Below, in pieces: positions 9,580 through 17,616 of a stretch of 64,000 bases of DNA. Location: positions 1 through 64,000 of the forward strand of contig DATGKW010000217.1 in NCBI GenBank assembly GCA_035294465.1, read 5' to 3'. The notes beneath the pieces were generated by a model, which saw nothing but the letters and a program-made list of their open reading frames with translations, ran no database searches and was not told the DNA's origin. A program made the position numbers and the translations under genes. This DNA comes from Paraktedonobacter sp035294465. Lineage in GTDB: Bacteria > Chloroflexota > Ktedonobacteria > Ktedonobacterales > Ktedonobacteraceae. Each line of letters starts with the position of its first letter. Within the stretch, counting starts at the first letter, position 1.

Positions 9580-9624
9580 GAGAGCAAGCAGGCCGGGAGC
9601 CGGAGCCGGGCCTGCTCTCTTTTG
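9580..9624 (+). terminator. Terminator of the sulfurtransferase-sufU operon
   Basis: A GC-rich hairpin (arms around 9580-9596 and 9606-9620, core GCAGGCC/GGCCTGC with a bulged base) runs directly into TCTCTTTT. It lies 24 bp after the sufU stop. Confidence 0.8.
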
Positions 9625-9684
9625 TTGATATTCCACCGTCCGCCACCAACCCGATTGCTGGCGAAACTTCTCATGCCTAAACGA

Positions 9685-9714
9685 TTGCCCGCAAACGAAC
9701 CGGTATGATATACT
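9685..9714 (+). promoter_or_regulatory. Promoter of the cysS leader transcript
   Basis: TTGCCC (9685-9690), an 18-bp spacer, and TATACT (9709-9714) preceded by TGA, which makes it an extended -10. Transcription should begin near 9721, leaving a leader of about 270 nt before the cysS ATG. That leader carries the small ORF and inverted repeats described next. Confidence 0.65.
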
Positions 9715-9759
9715 GTGGCACGGAGAAAAGCCAGACAGATCGATCACAGGGAGCATATT

Positions 9760-9825
9760 GTGGACCATCTACACGAACATCACTCTTGCACCTGTCATAG
9801 CGTTCACAGGGGAAAATACCGGTAA
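9760..9825 (+). CDS. Candidate Cys-codon leader peptide upstream of cysS
   Basis: A 21-codon ORF starts at GTG 9760, 6 nt after an AGGGAG Shine-Dalgarno (9748-9753), and stops at TAA 9823-9825. It encodes a His-rich peptide (His at 3, 5, 7, 8, 13 and 16) with Cys10-Thr-Cys12, encoded TGC ACC TGT at 9787-9795. The 5' arm of a 10-bp hairpin begins 6 nt after the second Cys codon, and the stop codon lies in the 5' arm of a second pairing. A Cys-rich short ORF ahead of cysteinyl-tRNA synthetase is the classical layout of ribosome-mediated attenuation: low Cys-tRNA would stall the ribosome and change the leader fold. That mechanism is inference. The His/Cys content could alternatively mean a metal-binding peptide. 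Confidence 0.6.
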   Translation: MDHLHEHHSCTCHSVHRGKYR

Positions 9826-9913
9826 CTCAGCCTCCTGTGAACGTAATGGCGTGCTGCGCCCGATACCTTTCCGGTTCTACCTCACACTTGCACGTCCTCC
9901 CGCCTGAGTTACC
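9801..9913 (+). promoter_or_regulatory. Interleaved inverted repeats in the cysS leader (switch or pseudoknot)
   Basis: Arm A (9801-9810, CGTTCACAGG) is the perfect reverse complement of A' (9834-9843). Arm B (9821-9830, GGTAACTCAG) is the perfect reverse complement of B' (9904-9913). Their order is A-B-A'-B', so the two 10-bp helices either exclude each other or form a pseudoknot. A ribosome paused on the Cys codons just upstream would cover A and leave B free to pair with B'. I see no poly-U tract directly after either helix, so termination versus translational control is open. T-box sequence elements are absent. Confidence 0.6.
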
Positions 9914-9989
9914 AATTTATCCTATATGTATGATCGAGATCGCTTTTTGCTCTCTATAAAGATAAAGAAAAAGATCAGAGGAGCTGTTC

Positions 9990-11438
9990 ATGACCAGACC
10001 AGTTTACCTGTACGATACATTGACACGCAGTAAGAGGCTCTTTCAACCGCTCAACCCGCCACGCGTGACGATCTATTCTTGCGGCCCGACTGTTTATAAG
10101 GATATCCATATCGGGAACCTGCGTACCTTCTTGATGACCGACTGGGTGCGTCGCGTGCTTGAATATAACGGCTACAATGTCTACCTGGTGCGCAATATTA
10201 CCGATGTAGGCCATTTGCAGAACGATACCGAAGAGCGCGGCGAGGATAAGATCGAGTACGAGGCGCGCGTCACCGGGCGCTCGGCCTACGAGATCGCGGC
10301 CCAGTATACACGCCAGTACGAGGAGGACTCGGCAGAGGTCAATATTCTGCCGCCCCATTTGAGCCCCAGGGCAACCGATCACATTCCTGAAATGCAATCC
10401 ATGACCAGGCAGCTCATCGAACGCGGTCTAGCTTACGTGACCGATGGCAATGTATACTATAATGTCAGCAGCTTTCCTGCGTATGGCAAGCTCTCCGGCA
10501 ATACGGTCGAGAGGCTGCGAGCGGGAGCCAGCGGGCGCGTAGACCTGGAGATCGCAGAAGATAAACGCGCGCCGGAGGATTTCGCGCTGTGGAAACATGG
10601 CGAGCAGAGCCGGCAAATGAACTGGGAAAGCCCCTGGGGCGTTGGCTTTCCTGGCTGGCACATCGAGTGCTCTGCTATGGCGACCAAATACCTGGGCGAA
10701 CAGTTCGATATCCATACCGGCGGCGTCGATCTGATCTTTCCGCATCACGAGGATGAAATCGCGCAAAGCCAGGGGGTGAGCGGCAAATCGCCGGTTCAGT
10801 ACTGGATGCACGGCGAGTTTATCAATATCAGCAGCAGCCTCTTTCATCAGGGAGCAAGCGAGGACGAGATCAAGATGTCGCGCTCCCTGGGCAATGTGAT
10901 CCTGCTGCGCCATTTGAAAGAATGGGGCTTTGAGCCACTGGCTTTCCGCTATTCGCTACTGACCGCCCATTATCGCTCAAAGATGAACTTCACCAGAGAA
11001 TCGTTGACGGGGGCGCAAAATGCACTGAACAACCTGCGGGCCGACCTGGCCGAGTTGCCCGTCACATCCTGCAGCGCGAGCGATCCCTGGTCGGAAGAGG
11101 CATCGCGCGTTCGCGAGGCGTTTCATATGGCCATCAACGATGACCTGGATCTACCGGTCGCGCTGAGCAAAGCGCGCGAGGTGCCACGCAACACGAAGAT
11201 CGAGCCGGGCGAGCGGCGTCGGCTGCTGCTTGACTTCGACCGCGTGCTTGGCCTGCGCCTGGATACCGTCAAACCGCGCACGGCTCGTCAATTCAGCGAT
11301 GAGGCGCTGGCCCTGATAGAGAAGCGCAACCAGGCCCGCGCCGCTAAGAACTGGCAGGAGTCGGATCGGATACGCGACCAGTTGAGGGCGATGGGCTATG
11401 AGGTACGCGATACCGCGCGAGGGACCGAACTGGTTTAG
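9990..11438 (+). CDS. cysS: Cysteinyl-tRNA synthetase
   Basis: 482 residues, close to the usual length for CysRS. The ATG at 9990 follows AGAGGAGC. Class I signatures are present: the HIGH-type IHIGNLRTFL near residue 40, and the KMSKS-type motif as KMSRSLGN. Zinc-ligand positions are seen in SCGPTVY, in GWHIECSAM and in the downstream HHEDEIAQS segment. The C-terminus carries the anticodon-binding helical region (EKRNQARAAKNWQESDRIRDQL). It charges tRNA-Cys in the cytoplasm. The unusual 270-nt leader with Cys codons and competing hairpins suggests expression responds to charged tRNA-Cys. Its position after the sulfurtransferase/sufU operon groups sulfur and cysteine use in one neighbourhood. 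Confidence 0.96.
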   Translation: MTRPVYLYDTLTRSKRLFQPLNPPRVTIYSCGPTVYKDIHIGNLRTFLMTDWVRRVLEYNGYNVYLVRNITDVGHLQNDTEERGEDKIEYEARVTGRSAYEIAAQYTRQYEEDSAEVNILPPHLSPRATDHIPEMQSMTRQLIERGLAYVTDGNVYYNVSSFPAYGKLSGNTVERLRAGASGRVDLEIAEDKRAPEDFALWKHGEQSRQMNWESPWGVGFPGWHIECSAMATKYLGEQFDIHTGGVDLIFPHHEDEIAQSQGVSGKSPVQYWMHGEFINISSSLFHQGASEDEIKMSRSLGNVILLRHLKEWGFEPLAFRYSLLTAHYRSKMNFTRESLTGAQNALNNLRADLAELPVTSCSASDPWSEEASRVREAFHMAINDDLDLPVALSKAREVPRNTKIEPGERRRLLLDFDRVLGLRLDTVKPRTARQFSDEALALIEKRNQARAAKNWQESDRIRDQLRAMGYEVRDTARGTELV

Positions 11439-11545
11439 CCTTACGCGCGCACACACGGAGAACCAGGCAGATCATACAATGATTGAGAGCAGGTCGCACA
11501 GGCGGAAATCGCGCATCACATACGCGAAAACAGCCAGAGAGGAGG

Positions 11546-11576
11546 CCGATTTATCATGTCCTTCCCGATAAATCGG
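11546..11576 (+). repeat. 10-bp perfect inverted repeat before the acylase gene
   Basis: CCGATTTATC (11546-11555) is the exact reverse complement of 11567-11576, with an 11-nt loop; an inner CCCGATAAATCGGG palindrome offers an alternative fold. No T-run follows, so it is more likely an operator or mRNA structure than a terminator. It lies 44 bp before the acylase start. Confidence 0.45.
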
Positions 11577-11620
11577 GGAGCGCCTGCTTCAGTCACATTT
11601 TAAGCAATAAGGAGGTACGT

Positions 11621-14068
11621 ATGGCATCCTGGTGGCAAAAGACGCTTGCAGCCGCAACTGGTATCGCCGGGCTGGCTGGCGGAGCATATTATTTTCTCAT
11701 GCGCAGGCCGCTTCCCAAGACAAGAGGCACGTTACGCCTGGCAGATCTGCACGAGCCTGTGGAAATAGTCACTGACCGCTATGGCGTTCCCCATATTTAC
11801 GCCAATAATGAAGACGATCTTTATCTGGCTCAAGGCTACGTGCATGCCCAGCACCGCCTCTGGCAAATGGAACTGAACCGGCGCATTGGCTCCGGTCGCC
11901 TGGCCGAACTCTTCGGCGAGATCGCCCTGGAGCCAGACCGGTTCGCGCGCCGTCTGGGTCTCCATCGCGCTGCAGCTGCCGCCGTGCGCACGCTCCCGCC
12001 GCATAGCGCACGTATTCTGGACGCCTACGCACGCGGCGTCAATGCGTTCATTAGCAGCCACCGCACCAATCTGCCGCTCGAATTCACCCTCCTGCGTCTC
12101 ACTCCCGCTCCCTGGCAACCGGCCGATACCATGCAGTGGTCCAAGATGATGGGCTGGAATCTGGGCGGCAACTGGGAAACCGAACTGATACGCGCTCGCC
12201 TGGTAGCCAGGCTGGGTCCTGAACGCGCGGCAAAGCTCGAAACCGGCTACGATCCCTCGCACCCGCTGATCATCCCGCCCGGCGTATCCTACAAAGGCAC
12301 AAACCTGGGCCTGCTTGAGCAGTACGCTACGCTCAGGCAACTCAGCGGCTTTGGCTTGCTGGGCGCCAGCAACAACTGGGTCGTTGATGGCAGCATGACC
12401 ATCACAGGCAAACCAATCCTCTGCAACGATCCGCATCTTGGCCAGACCGCGCCCTCGATCTGGTTTGAATGCCACCTGGTCGCCGGCGAGATCGATGTTG
12501 TAGGGGCTACCTTCCCCGGCGCGCCTGGCGTGATCATCGGGCACAATCGCCATGTGGCCTGGGGCGTGACCAACGCCATTTCCGACGTTGAAGACCTCTA
12601 TATCGAAAAATTCAATCCCCAGAACCCTGATCAATATGAATTCATGGGCCGCTGGGAAGACGCGCAGGTCTATCGCGAGGAGATCAAGGTCAAGGGGCGT
12701 AAAGAGCCGGTAGTCGAGGAGGTACGCGTCACCCGTCATGGGCCAATCCTGACGACTATGCAAGGCAGTGCAAACGGGCAAAATGGCGAGCAGGGCGAGG
12801 AGTTGCCGCTGGCTCTGAGATGGACCGGCTTTGAGCACCACGATATCGTTTCCGCCCTTGAGAAGATGGCTCTCGCAACCAATATCGACGAGTTCCGCGA
12901 AGCTCTGCGCGACTGGGATGTACCGGCGCAGAATTTCGTCTTCGCCGATACTCACGGAAACATCGGCTATCTGATGGCCGGAGCAATCCCCACGCGCGCC
13001 AAAGGTCAGGCCCTGCTGCCCTCGCCAGGCTGGACCGGCGAATACGAATGGACCGGGCTGATTCCCTTTGAGGAACTGCCCCAGACCACCAACCCGCCGC
13101 AGCATTTTGTTGTCACGGCCAATAACCGCGTGGTTGACGATACCTATCCCTACTACATCACTCATGAATGGCTCAACGGCTACCGCGCCCAGCGTATTCG
13201 CGATCTGCTGACCAGCCGGGGCAAGCTCTCGCTTTCGGACATGGCCGTAATTCAGAGCGATCAGTACGCGCTCCCGGCGGAAGAGATTGTACCGCATATG
13301 ATGAGCGTCGCGTCGCGTACCCGCCTGGCGATCCAGGCCCAGGATATCCTGCGCGCCTGGAATTATGTGCTCTCATCCGATAGCCCCGGCGCGTCTCTCT
13401 ATATCACCTTCCTGCGCAAACTTGAGCATATCGTCTTTTCAGCCCTGCTGGGCGATAATGAAGAGTTGCTCAAGAGCTACCTGGGCGTCGGCTCAACGCT
13501 CTTCGCTCCCATGAACGCCTATTTTGGCCGCAGCAAGCCTCTGCTCATACGCCTGCTCAAAGAACAGGACGATAGCTGGTTCGCCGATTCGGTCATGCCC
13601 AACGGTCCGCGCACCTGGGAAACAGCGCTGCTCAGCGCCTTCGAGGCCACGCTCGACGAGCTACAGGAGAAGCTGGGCGATGATCCCACGCGCTGGTCCT
13701 ACGGCAAAATCCACAAAATGACCTACGCCCACGTGCTGGGCCTGCTCAAACCGCTCGACAGGATCTTTAATCGCGGTCCATATCCCATCGGAGGCGACGT
13801 CGATACAATCAACCTGGGCGCTGCCTCGCCTGCTGATCCAGAGACAGTGATCACCGTAGCTTCGTACCGGCAAATTATCAACCTGGCCGATCCGGCAGCC
13901 TCGCTCTCCATACATGCGCCCGGCCAGTCCGGCCACCCTGGCAGCAAGCACTACGACGACTTCATCAAGCCCTGGCGCAACGTTGAGCACCATCCCATGC
14001 TCTTCGACCACGAAATGATTGATGAGAACGCAGCCGGCAAGCTGCTGTTGGTTCCAACGATTTTGTGA
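11621..14068 (+). CDS. Penicillin acylase-family N-terminal nucleophile amidohydrolase
   Basis: Start at ATG 11621, 5 nt after AAGGAGG, giving 815 residues. Residues about 6-28 form a signal anchor (LAAATGIAGLAGGAYYFL). The alpha-subunit region shows TDRYGVPHIYA and the QGYVHAQHRLWQMELNRR signature. The nucleophile is Ser250 in LGASNNWVV: in this family autocleavage before this Ser releases the beta subunit, and the Asn downstream (CNDPHL) helps catalysis. The beta chain includes the usual GHNRHVAWG and TANNRV segments and ends with SGHPGSKHYDD. Substrates of this family include penicillins and acyl-homoserine lactones; which applies here cannot be told. It is probably secreted or membrane-attached outside. 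It has no obvious operon partner. Confidence 0.92.
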   Translation: MASWWQKTLAAATGIAGLAGGAYYFLMRRPLPKTRGTLRLADLHEPVEIVTDRYGVPHIYANNEDDLYLAQGYVHAQHRLWQMELNRRIGSGRLAELFGEIALEPDRFARRLGLHRAAAAAVRTLPPHSARILDAYARGVNAFISSHRTNLPLEFTLLRLTPAPWQPADTMQWSKMMGWNLGGNWETELIRARLVARLGPERAAKLETGYDPSHPLIIPPGVSYKGTNLGLLEQYATLRQLSGFGLLGASNNWVVDGSMTITGKPILCNDPHLGQTAPSIWFECHLVAGEIDVVGATFPGAPGVIIGHNRHVAWGVTNAISDVEDLYIEKFNPQNPDQYEFMGRWEDAQVYREEIKVKGRKEPVVEEVRVTRHGPILTTMQGSANGQNGEQGEELPLALRWTGFEHHDIVSALEKMALATNIDEFREALRDWDVPAQNFVFADTHGNIGYLMAGAIPTRAKGQALLPSPGWTGEYEWTGLIPFEELPQTTNPPQHFVVTANNRVVDDTYPYYITHEWLNGYRAQRIRDLLTSRGKLSLSDMAVIQSDQYALPAEEIVPHMMSVASRTRLAIQAQDILRAWNYVLSSDSPGASLYITFLRKLEHIVFSALLGDNEELLKSYLGVGSTLFAPMNAYFGRSKPLLIRLLKEQDDSWFADSVMPNGPRTWETALLSAFEATLDELQEKLGDDPTRWSYGKIHKMTYAHVLGLLKPLDRIFNRGPYPIGGDVDTINLGAASPADPETVITVASYRQIINLADPAASLSIHAPGQSGHPGSKHYDDFIKPWRNVEHHPMLFDHEMIDENAAGKLLLVPTIL

Positions 14069-14263
14069 GACTAAAACTATGCTGCACTGGTCAGCGTGAC
14101 ACGAAGGGAGACAATGAAAGCGGCTATTACACCCAATTTTACACTTTCTTGATGTTTCCATGCTACAATCCTCCATACGATCAGCTGAGCACTTGGAGCA
14201 GCACAAAAATGGAGCGTTTTTCAGCGTGAAAACCTTATTCACCAACCTCTCATCTTTCTCTGC

Positions 14264-14269
14264 TATAAT
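14264..14269 (+). promoter_or_regulatory. Extended -10 promoter of the DoxX-Rieske gene
   Basis: TGCTATAAT gives TATAAT at 14264-14269 with an upstream TG, and no convincing -35. A start near 14276 would leave a short leader before the ATG at 14299. The rest of the 14069-14298 gap shows nothing else I can support. Confidence 0.5.
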
Positions 14270-14298
14270 GTCCTTTCAGGATAGATAAGGTGACATTT

Positions 14299-15525
14299 AT
14301 GAAGCATGAGAGTGGCAATATGGAATCAAAATTAGAGATAAAAACGCCAGGCTGGACCGGTTGGATTGTGGTGCCGCTGCGCCTGTTCCTGGGCGTAACC
14401 TTTCTGTATGCGGGCATTCAGAAGCTGACCGATCCGCAATATTTTAATCCGCAGGCGCGCGGCTATATCGGGCACCAGATCGCCGCCTTCGCCACGGGTT
14501 CGCCTTTGCGCAGTTTTCTGATAAATGTGGCAGTACCACACGCGGTGCTCTTTGGGGCGCTGGTGGCCTTTGGCGAACTGGCAATCGGCCTGGGCGCATT
14601 GCTAGGGTTTCTGCTGCGCCCCGCTGCGCTTTTCGGCCTCCTGATCAACCTGGTTTTCTTCCTCTCGGCAGACTGGCACATCTTCCCCTACTTCTATGGC
14701 TCGGATATCGTCTTCATCTTCTGCTGGATAACGCTGTTTATCGCCGGTCCGGCGAACCAGGTGTTGCCCGCGCTGGATACTCGCCTGGCCGCGTCCCTGG
14801 TAAGACGGGCCGAACCGGCAAGACAGCCGCGCGTGGCCGCTCTCTGCACATTCCTCTTAGGTGTCAAAATTGGGCCGGCAGTATTGAGCGAGCTGCAGCC
14901 AGCACAGGCAATGCAATTCAGACAGCGACCGGCTTCCTCGCAGCCGCAGTTTCGCTCGCCCTATCCAGGGCAACGCGCATCAGAATACAGGATGTGGCAG
15001 CTTGCAGAGGCTCGCCAGCAGAGTCGGCGCAATTTTGTCTGGGGCACAGTAACTGGCGCAGGCGTCATGCTGGTTCTGGCCTGGCTGGCCGAGGCACTTC
15101 ATCTGCTGCCCGGCAGCAACACAAACGACCTCGCCTCCAGCACAGTGGTTACGCCAACGCTCGGTTCGCCCGTCGCAAACGGTACCCCAACCAGCACGCT
15201 CCCTAATGGCGTCATTGCAAAGATCAGCGATGTACCGGTCAATAGTTCCACCAACTTCACCCTGCCCTCTAACGGCGATCCCGGCATCCTGATCCATCTG
15301 AGCAATGGCCAGTTCGTCGCCTACGACGCGACCTGCACGCACGCCGGCTGCCCCGTAGACTACGATCCTTCCAGCCACGACCTGGTCTGCCCCTGTCACG
15401 GCGCGGTCTTCGATCCCTCCCAATCTGCCGCAGTGCTCCAGGGACCAGCGCAGACGCCTCTGACCAGCGTGCCGATCACGGTAGATCAGAACGCGGGAAC
15501 AATCTCACTCAAGACGAACTCGTGA
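14299..15525 (+). CDS. DoxX-type membrane protein fused to a Rieske [2Fe-2S] domain
   Basis: 408 residues from ATG 14299 (TAAGGTG 6 nt upstream; an in-frame GTG at 14290 overlaps that SD). Residues about 15-165 are a four-helix DoxX/TQO-like membrane domain beginning PLRLFLGVTFLYAGIQKL. After a linker comes another membrane helix (about 250-270), a Thr/Ser-rich stretch and a C-terminal Rieske domain with the ligand motifs CTHAGC and CPCHG and the usual VFD that follows. DoxX proteins act with thiosulfate:quinone oxidation or redox stress complexes; the Rieske domain adds a one-electron carrier on the same chain. The combination suggests quinone-linked electron transfer at the outer face of the membrane (inference). 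I cannot name the donor. Confidence 0.85.
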   Translation: MKHESGNMESKLEIKTPGWTGWIVVPLRLFLGVTFLYAGIQKLTDPQYFNPQARGYIGHQIAAFATGSPLRSFLINVAVPHAVLFGALVAFGELAIGLGALLGFLLRPAALFGLLINLVFFLSADWHIFPYFYGSDIVFIFCWITLFIAGPANQVLPALDTRLAASLVRRAEPARQPRVAALCTFLLGVKIGPAVLSELQPAQAMQFRQRPASSQPQFRSPYPGQRASEYRMWQLAEARQQSRRNFVWGTVTGAGVMLVLAWLAEALHLLPGSNTNDLASSTVVTPTLGSPVANGTPTSTLPNGVIAKISDVPVNSSTNFTLPSNGDPGILIHLSNGQFVAYDATCTHAGCPVDYDPSSHDLVCPCHGAVFDPSQSAAVLQGPAQTPLTSVPITVDQNAGTISLKTNS

Positions 15526-15563
15526 AGAGCCGATTCCTGGTGGAAGCAGGTACCCTTGCAAGC

Positions 15564-15592
15564 TTGACTTCCCACGCGGGAGACCATATAAT
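15564..15592 (+). promoter_or_regulatory. Near-consensus promoter of the DeoR-type regulator
   Basis: TTGACT (15564-15569), a 17-bp spacer and a perfect TATAAT (15587-15592). The spacer contains TCCC-ACGC-GGGA, a possible operator for autoregulation. Transcription would start near 15600, which rules out the earlier in-frame start codons at 15522 and 15591 and supports ATG 15627. Confidence 0.75.
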
Positions 15593-15626
15593 GGCGCTAC
15601 TACCCTCGATCCATCAGAGGAGCGCT

Positions 15627-16436
15627 ATGTCCACCAGAGCAGCGAAGCGCGCAGAGTACATCTTACAAGAACTCTCCCTTCACGGGCGTATCGACGCCGA
15701 ACAGTTGAGCCAGCAACTCCAGGTCAATAGCTCAACTATTCGGCGCGATCTGGAGCGCCTGGAACAGCGGCATCTGCTGAGGCGCGTACATGGCGGCGCG
15801 CTGCCCATTGACGCCCCGGCATATAGCTCGTATGCCTACGATCTAACGTTCCAGGAGAATATGCGCCGGCAAAGTGAGGAAAAGGCGCAGATTGCCCGCC
15901 TGGCGTTGAGCATGATCGAGCCGGGTGACACTATCGCGCTTTCGCCCGGCACCACGACCACGCATCTCGCTCACGCCATCCGCCAGGCTCAGCTTCAACC
16001 GTTGACGATTGTTACTAACGCGCTCAACATTGCCATGGAATTGAACGGACTGAAGAACGTGACGCTGACCATGATCGGCGGCCTGCTGCTGCCGGATTTC
16101 TTCGCCCTGGTGGGACCGCTGGCTGAACAAAGTCTCAAACAAATCTACACTTCTAAAGCCTTCATCGGCGTGACCGGATTGAGTCCTGAGCATGGCCTGA
16201 CCGGCCCGAATCAACTGGAAGCGCTGACCCATCGCCTGACTATTGAACATGCCCAGCGTGCTATTGTGCTGGCCGACCATACCAAACTGGGCAAGGTCGC
16301 CCTGCACGCTATCGCTCCACCCGGAGCCGTCCAGGTCCTGATAACGGACCGCAAAGCGCCCCCCGAAATGCTTGCGAAATTCGGGGAACTTGGCCTCAGA
16401 ATCTGCCAGCCACCAGAAGCGGGGCTGTGCTCTTGA
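15627..16436 (+). CDS. DeoR-family sugar-phosphate-responsive repressor
   Basis: 269 residues from ATG 15627, with AGAGGAG 6 nt before it and a promoter starting just upstream. The N-terminal winged HTH includes NSSTIRRDLERLEQRHLLRR and the family hallmark VHGGA. The DeoRC sensor domain shows SPGTTTTHLAHAI, TNALNIAMEL, MIGG, and DHTKLGK near the end, all typical of the family's phosphosugar-binding, isomerase-like fold. It lies just upstream of the GalT-phosphatase-kinase operon, whose promoter contains a perfect 15-bp palindrome, so it most likely represses that operon and is released by a phosphorylated sugar made by the pathway (inference). Confidence 0.88.
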   Translation: MSTRAAKRAEYILQELSLHGRIDAEQLSQQLQVNSSTIRRDLERLEQRHLLRRVHGGALPIDAPAYSSYAYDLTFQENMRRQSEEKAQIARLALSMIEPGDTIALSPGTTTTHLAHAIRQAQLQPLTIVTNALNIAMELNGLKNVTLTMIGGLLLPDFFALVGPLAEQSLKQIYTSKAFIGVTGLSPEHGLTGPNQLEALTHRLTIEHAQRAIVLADHTKLGKVALHAIAPPGAVQVLITDRKAPPEMLAKFGELGLRICQPPEAGLCS

Positions 16437-16463
16437 GTAATCACACCGAAAAAGCGGGTATAT

Positions 16464-16499
16464 TGCACATTCGAGCATTGATTCTGCACGATTCGTGCA
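16464..16499 (+). promoter_or_regulatory. Probable operator pair for the DeoR-type repressor
   Basis: TGCACGATTCGTGCA (16485-16499) is a perfect 15-bp palindrome that fills most of the spacer between the -35 and -10 of the galT promoter. A degenerate copy, TGCACATTCGAGCA, lies at 16464-16477. Occupancy of the spacer site would block polymerase. The DeoR-type gene ends 27 bp upstream of the degenerate copy. Confidence 0.65.
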
Positions 16500-16506
16500 T
16501 TATACT
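16478..16506 (+). promoter_or_regulatory. Promoter of the GalT-phosphatase-kinase operon
   Basis: TTGATT (16478-16483), 17-bp spacer, TATACT (16501-16506). Expected start near 16513, about 42 nt before the galT ATG. The spacer is the palindromic operator described separately. Confidence 0.7.
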
Positions 16507-16554
16507 GATGAGTGAGATTTGTTTCTCGCCGCCAAGAGGAAGAGTGAAGAACGT

Positions 16555-17616
16555 ATGAGCATTGCTTCGTCCCCCACGACAGGATTATGGGAAGAACGTT
16601 GGCACCCTTTGCGCGAGGAATGGGTAGTCGTCGCGGCACATCGGCAGAATCGGCCCTGGAGCGGCGCGGTTGTGGAAATGCAGGCTGCGCCCGTGCCCGA
16701 ATACGCCGTAGACTGCTCGCTCTGTCCCGGCAATGAGCGCGTCAGCGGAGCCGCCAACCCGCGCTATCAGGGGGTGTATGTGTTTGATAACGATCATCCT
16801 TGCGTTGGACCCGACGCGCCAGATGAGATCACAGTTCCCCAGCCACCTTATAAGACTCGTCCGGCTCGTGGTCTGGCCCGCGTGATCTGCTACAGCCCCA
16901 ATCATCGCCTGACCCTGGCCGAGATGCCTCACGAGGAGATCGTTGAGATTGTGCAAGTCTGGCAGCAGCAAACCGCCGAACTCGGCGCGCGCCCGGAGGT
17001 TCAGCACGTGTTGATCTTTGAGAACAAGGGCGAGGTTGCAGGCGTCTCCAACCCGCACCCGCATGGCCAGATCTACGCGACCAACTTTGTCTTTAAGACT
17101 ATCGAGCAAGAGCTTACCGCCTCGCAGAATTATCTCAACCAGAACCAGCGAGCGCTTTTCGCAGACATCATTCTAGCCGAGCAGAACGATGGGCGGCGCA
17201 TCCTGTACGAGGACGAATACGTGCTCGCCTTCGTTCCATACTTTGCGCGCTACGCCTACGAAGTCTATCTGGCTCCCAAACGCCGCGTCCCCCATATCTT
17301 CGCGCTAGGCCCTGCCGAGGTTGAGGCCCTGGCACGTGGCCTGAAGAACGTGACTGTGCGTTTTGATAATCTCTGGCGGATGTCGTTTCCATACGTTATG
17401 GCGCTTCACCAGGCACCGGCTGATGGAGGAGATTATCGCGCGTTCCACTTCTTTATCGCGTTCCACCCGCCCCTGCGCCGTCCCCAGGTTCTCAAGTACC
17501 TGGCCGGTCCCGAAATTGGCGGCGGCAATTTTATCAGCGATACCTCGCCGGAGTTGAAAGCAGCGGAACTGCTGGCTGTATCGACGAAACACTATCGAGA
17601 GGCAGGAGAAGCATGA
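16555..17616 (+). CDS. galT: Galactose-1-phosphate uridylyltransferase (GalT/HIT superfamily)
   Basis: 353 residues from ATG 16555 (purine-rich GAGGAAGAGTGAAG upstream). The CSLCPGN segment near residue 50 matches the zinc-binding CxxC of GalT. The catalytic His motif is [12 protein letters not shown], and a second family block reads [17 protein letters not shown] just before it. The enzyme moves a UMP group between UDP-glucose and a sugar 1-phosphate through a uridylyl-His intermediate. Its stop overlaps the ATG of the next gene (ATGA), and the GHMP kinase completing the kinase-transferase pair is two genes downstream. Given that this kinase resembles L-arabinokinases, the true sugar may not be galactose. 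Confidence 0.88.
   Translation: MSIASSPTTGLWEERWHPLREEWVVVAAHRQNRPWSGAVVEMQAAPVPEYAVDCSLCPGNERVSGAANPRYQGVYVFDNDHPCVGPDAPDEITVPQPPYKTRPARGLARVICYSPNHRLTLAEMPHEEIVEIVQVWQQQTAELGARPEVQHVLIFENKGEVAGVSNPHPHGQIYATNFVFKTIEQELTASQNYLNQNQRALFADIILAEQNDGRRILYEDEYVLAFVPYFARYAYEVYLAPKRRVPHIFALGPAEVEALARGLKNVTVRFDNLWRMSFPYVMALHQAPADGGDYRAFHFFIAFHPPLRRPQVLKYLAGPEIGGGNFISDTSPELKAAELLAVSTKHYREAGEA

Noticed and set aside
9721..9989. T-box riboswitch upstream of cysS
   Set aside because: No AGGGUGGNACCGCG-like T-box sequence, no stem I features and no terminator with poly-U are present. The Cys-codon ORF with interleaved repeats explains the leader better.
11732..13297. 521-codon open frame on the minus strand inside the acylase gene
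   Set aside because: It is a shadow of a GC-rich coding region. It has no SD, no family motif and overlaps a well-supported enzyme completely.
14290..14298. GTG start for the DoxX-Rieske protein
   Set aside because: The ATG at 14299 has correct SD spacing, whereas the GTG at 14290 overlaps the same SD.
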